From the NCBI GenBank assembly GCA_027604665.1, contig JADGIZ010000643.1, positions 1 to 10,656 on the forward strand: a stretch of 10,656 nucleotides of DNA, read 5' to 3'. Below the pieces are notes generated by a model. It was not told the DNA's origin. It saw only the letters and a program-made list of their open reading frames with translations, and made no database searches. The DNA comes from Polyrhizophydium stewartii. Its lineage: Eukaryota; Chytridiomycota; Chytridiomycetes; Rhizophydiales. Positions 8,315-10,656 of this stretch are shown one piece after another. Every line of letters begins with the position of its first letter. Positions within the stretch are counted from its first letter, which is position 1. Both the position numbers and the translations under genes were made by a program.

Positions 8315-8402
8315 ATGCCACGAGCCTCCGGCCCGCTCGGCTGACATGTCCGGGAATGAAGCAAGCGATTTATTGTCAATTGAATTGTCTCCTTGGTCGC
8401 AA
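8315..8402. other. 88-bp convergent intergenic region
   Basis: This is the space between the stop codons of RRP12 (plus) and the GIGYF-type gene (minus). It is locally AT-richer than its surroundings, with an ATTTATTG...CAATTGAATTG stretch. It must serve the 3' ends of both genes, so their 3' untranslated regions probably overlap. Only the minus-strand gene has a canonical poly(A) signal here. Confidence 0.6.
8369..8374 (-). terminator. AATAAA poly(A) signal of the GIGYF-type gene
   Basis: AATAAA is read on the minus strand, beginning about 29 nt after the TGA/TAA-type stop of the upstream minus-strand gene. This is the normal spacing for a compact eukaryotic 3' end. Confidence 0.65.
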
Positions 8403-10338
8403 TCACTTCCTCTTGTTCTTCTTCTTGCCCGATGCCTTGACCACAAACTTGTTCTCGTCGGCAACCGACGCGAGCGTGTCAACGACGACGGCCTGCGCAG
8501 CCTTGGGACCCGTCACGGTGCTCCAGCCGGCCTCCTGCTGGGCGGCAGCAGCCGGAGGCGCTGACGGTGCCGCCAGCGAGGCACGCGCGCTGTCGAGCGG
8601 CGACGCGACGCCGCTGGCCGGGCTCGCCGTCTCGTTGCGGCGGCGACGGATGAACTCGTCGGCAAACTTGCGCGGGTCGATGGCGGTGCAGCCGCCGAGG
8701 GTGTCGTCGCAGATCATTGTGATCGTCGTGGCCTCCTTGATCGGGATCGACATGATGATGCCAATGAACTCCTCGACGTTGACCGTCGTCGACGTCTTCT
8801 GGACTCCGCGCAGTGCCGAGCGGCACCACTGCAGCAGGGTCTGAGCCGCAGCAGCCGAGGCCGCAGAGGGGCGCTGGGTCTGTTCGACGTGCACACTGAC
8901 GGGGACCGGCGCGGCGCGAGGCGCGGCCGCTGCGGGGCGGGCGACGCGGGCGGCGGCGGCAGCAGCGGCAGTGGCGGCGGCAGTGGCGGCGGCAGGCTGC
9001 TTGCCCACAACGTTCCAGGTGCCGTCCGACTCGGCAGCGGCGCCAGATGACGAGGCGGAGCCGCCGAGACCGGGAACGACGGGCACGAGCACGGGCTTGA
9101 GAACCGGGCCGGTCGCAAGCACGGCAGGCACCTTGGCGCCGGACCACGGCGTCGTGGTCGAAGCAACCGCAGGGGCCGCAACCGATGCGGGAGCGGGGGC
9201 AGCAGCCGAGTCGGCATAGCGCTTGCCAGCGGCGGCGGCGGTCGAGTCGGCCGAGCGCGCCTGCTCCTCGCGCTTGCGCTTGGCCTCGTCCTCCATGATC
9301 TCCGCCAGCGACTTTTTGGACGCGAGCGGGGGCTGGGCCGCACCAACGGCGCTCTTGACGGCGGCGCTGCTCTTCCACGGCGACGACGAGCTCGCCCAAG
9401 TAGCCTGGTTGGGGATCGCCGGGGTTGCGGCCACCTGCTCCTGCTGGGCGAGCAGCTGCGCCTCGGCGAGTAGGCGCTGCTGCGCCTCCTTCTCGCGCCT
9501 GCGCTCACGCTCCTCGTACTGCTTCTGCTCGAGCTCCTGGATTTCCTTGAGCGAGAGCTTCTTCTCGGGGGCTGCGACCGCGGCAGCCGCGGCCGCCCAC
9601 GGCGCCTGCGAGGCGGGCTTGCTGGGCGTGGCAGCCTTGTCAGCCTCGGGCTTTGCGGCGCGCTGCGACGTCGTCGAGAGCAGAGGCGCCGAGGACTTGT
9701 TCCTGGGCTGTCGGCCGCCGCCCTGCTGCGACGAGGTCGATGACGCGTTGTCGGACTTGGCCTCGGAGGACGTGTCGGCTGCGGCCTTCTTCCTCCTGCC
9801 TCCGCGGACAACGGGCGCGGCGGGCTCCTGGTCGAGATCAGCCGAGGCGGGCGATGCCTTGCCTCTCCTCCTAGGAGCCGGGGCCTGCTGCTCTTCGGGC
9901 TCGGCGGCAGGCTCGGTAACAGACTCGGAGGCAGACTCGGCGTTTGCGGCAGTCTCCTCAGGCTCGGCCGGCTCGGGTGCGGCCTGATCGATCCTGGCCG
10001 CAGCGAGCGCATCCGCAGCCTCGTTCACCGCAGAATCGTCGACGGCGGCCTGCTCGCCCGCCTGGGCAGACTCCTGCTCCACCTTGACGGCAGCCGGAGA
10101 AGCGGCCGGTTCGCGCGCCGGCGTCTTCGAGCGCGCGGGCGATTCGCCGCGCTTGACCGACGGTGAGCGCTTTGGTGACGCCGGACGCTTGGGTGATGCA
10201 GAGCGGCCGCGCGGGGACTCGGCAGCTACGCCAGGCGACCGTGCAGGCGACGAGCGCGTGGGGGACTCGCCAATCGGGCCATGGCCGCGCGATAGGTGGT
10301 CAGAGGTGCGTCCGTCATCGGAGAGGTGCTGAGTGTAA

Positions 10339-10373
<35 letters not shown>

Positions 10374-10579
10374 GTGCTGCTGCTGCTGATGCTGCTGCTG
10401 ATGCTGCTGTGCGAGTTGCTGGCGAAGTAGCTCCTGCTGGAGAAAGAGCTGCTGCTGTTGCTGCTGCTGCAGAATCTTGTTCTGTCGCATTTGCTGGATG
10501 TAGGCGATACGCTGCGGGACGGGGATCCCCGCCAGCGCCGGGTGGCGGAAAAGCGTGGCATCGTCCATGTTCTCGATGC

Positions 10580-10656
<77 letters not shown>
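8403..10656 (-). CDS. GIGYF/SMY2 (GYF-domain) family protein, 5' end missing
   Basis: The frame is open from the right edge to its stop, 750 codons without a visible intron. The family call rests on the C-terminal half. QTLLQWCRSALRGV...FADEFIRRRR (about 8646-8848) matches the conserved block of GIGYF1/2 that begins FLQWCEQML and ends FAKQFLERR, and the Lys-rich end (ASGKKKNKRK) also fits. PVPQRIAYIQQMRQ near the visible N-terminus fits the segment after the GYF domain. Family members bind proline-rich partners through the GYF domain and act in translational repression (4EHP-GIGYF) or, in yeast Smy2/Syh1, in mRNA quality control and vesicle traffic. Order in the window: poly-Q, Q/H-rich tract, Ser-Pro/Arg-rich segment (about 10095-10310), acidic Ala/Glu segment, two charged LxEI modules (about 9430-9570 and 9240-9325), Ala-rich tract, C-terminal block. 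The GYF domain is not in the window. The ATG at 10568-10566 is probably internal, because the frame is open upstream through GIEN and the Q run. Confidence 0.8.
8913..8997 (-). repeat. Ala/Thr-rich low-complexity tract in the GIGYF-type gene
   Basis: GCC/GCA/ACT codon runs encode AAATAAATAAAAAAA followed by another Ala-rich stretch. This is a compositional repeat, probably a disordered spacer before the conserved C-terminal block. Confidence 0.8.
10338..10469 (-). repeat. interrupted Gln/His-rich tract (CAG/CAA/CAC codons)
   Basis: The tract starts with seven Q after KIL and runs through QQELLRQQLAQQ to Q runs broken by single His. The final Q run alternates CAA and CAG, unlike the pure CAG tract at the window edge. 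It may form a coiled coil or a disordered prion-like segment. Confidence 0.9.
10581..10656 (-). repeat. pure CAG trinucleotide repeat, at least 25 units, running off the edge
   Basis: The plus strand reads 25 uninterrupted CTG units plus one base; on the coding minus strand this is CAG in the Gln frame, followed by GIENMDD. The window (and possibly the contig) ends inside it, so the true length is unknown. Confidence 0.95.

Noticed and set aside
7445..8482. 345-codon minus-strand ORF over the RRP12 C-terminus and intergenic gap
   Set aside because: It is antisense to the conserved DPHAYIPL region and overlaps the stop of the GIGYF-type gene; the translation is a mirror of the RRP12 codon pattern.
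8714..10012. 432-codon minus-strand ORF rich in Arg/Pro/Ser, and 9223-9987 plus ORF
   Set aside because: Both are alternative-frame shadows of the GIGYF-type coding sequence, whose own frame carries the conserved C-terminal block.
10566..10568. ATG before DDATLFRHP as the start codon of the GIGYF-type protein
   Set aside because: The frame stays open upstream through GIEN and at least 25 Gln to the edge, and the family's GYF domain should lie N-terminal to this point. A start here is possible only if the CAG tract is untranslated.
1..10656. tRNA, rRNA, CRISPR, transposon or intronic snoRNA
   Set aside because: No cloverleaf boxes, spaced direct repeats, transposase motifs or terminal inverted repeats were seen; the introns are mostly too short (55-72 nt) to host a snoRNA, and the two longer ones show no clear C/D or H/ACA boxes.

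Overview
The window is nuclear DNA from a GC-rich, gene-dense eukaryote. The genes carry short spliceosomal introns (mostly 55-72 nt, two near 140 nt) with GTRNGT-type donors, CTGAC or CTCAC branch-like sequences and CAG-type acceptors. One gene is a mitochondrial ribosomal protein with a presequence, another an RRP12 ribosome-assembly factor, and poly-Q tracts are present. All of this fits a fungus or another small unicellular opisthokont; I cannot name the lineage from sequence alone.

Layout, left to right. Positions 1-384 are GC-rich with no supportable gene. Positions 385-2550 (minus) hold a four-exon gene for a GH5 endoglycoceramidase-like glycosidase with an N-terminal cytosolic tail and signal anchor. 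Only 53 bp upstream of its ATG lies the stop codon of a three-exon minus-strand gene for mitochondrial small-subunit ribosomal protein uS10m (RSM10/MRPS10), 2604-3482. A 77-bp gap then separates it from RRP12, a plus-strand five-exon gene (3560-8314, predicted 1472 aa) for the HEAT-repeat factor of pre-40S/90S maturation and export. RRP12 converges, with an 88-bp gap, on a minus-strand gene (8403 to beyond 10656) for a GIGYF/SMY2-type protein. That gene is cut at its 5' end by the window edge inside a pure CAG tract of at least 25 units.

Functionally, RRP12 (cytosolic ribosome assembly) and RSM10 (mitochondrial ribosome) are divergent and probably share a very short bidirectional promoter. 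GIGYF-type proteins act in translational repression and ribosome-collision responses, so three of the four genes touch translation; this may be chance. The glycosidase is unrelated to translation.

No mobile element, CRISPR array, tRNA, rRNA or dedicated novel system is visible. The items most worth a second look are the membrane-anchored glycosidase, the very tight RSM10-glycosidase junction, the RSM10 micro-exon start, the shared promoter, the in-frame stop-free introns of RRP12, and the Trp-motif and poly-Q architecture of the GIGYF protein.
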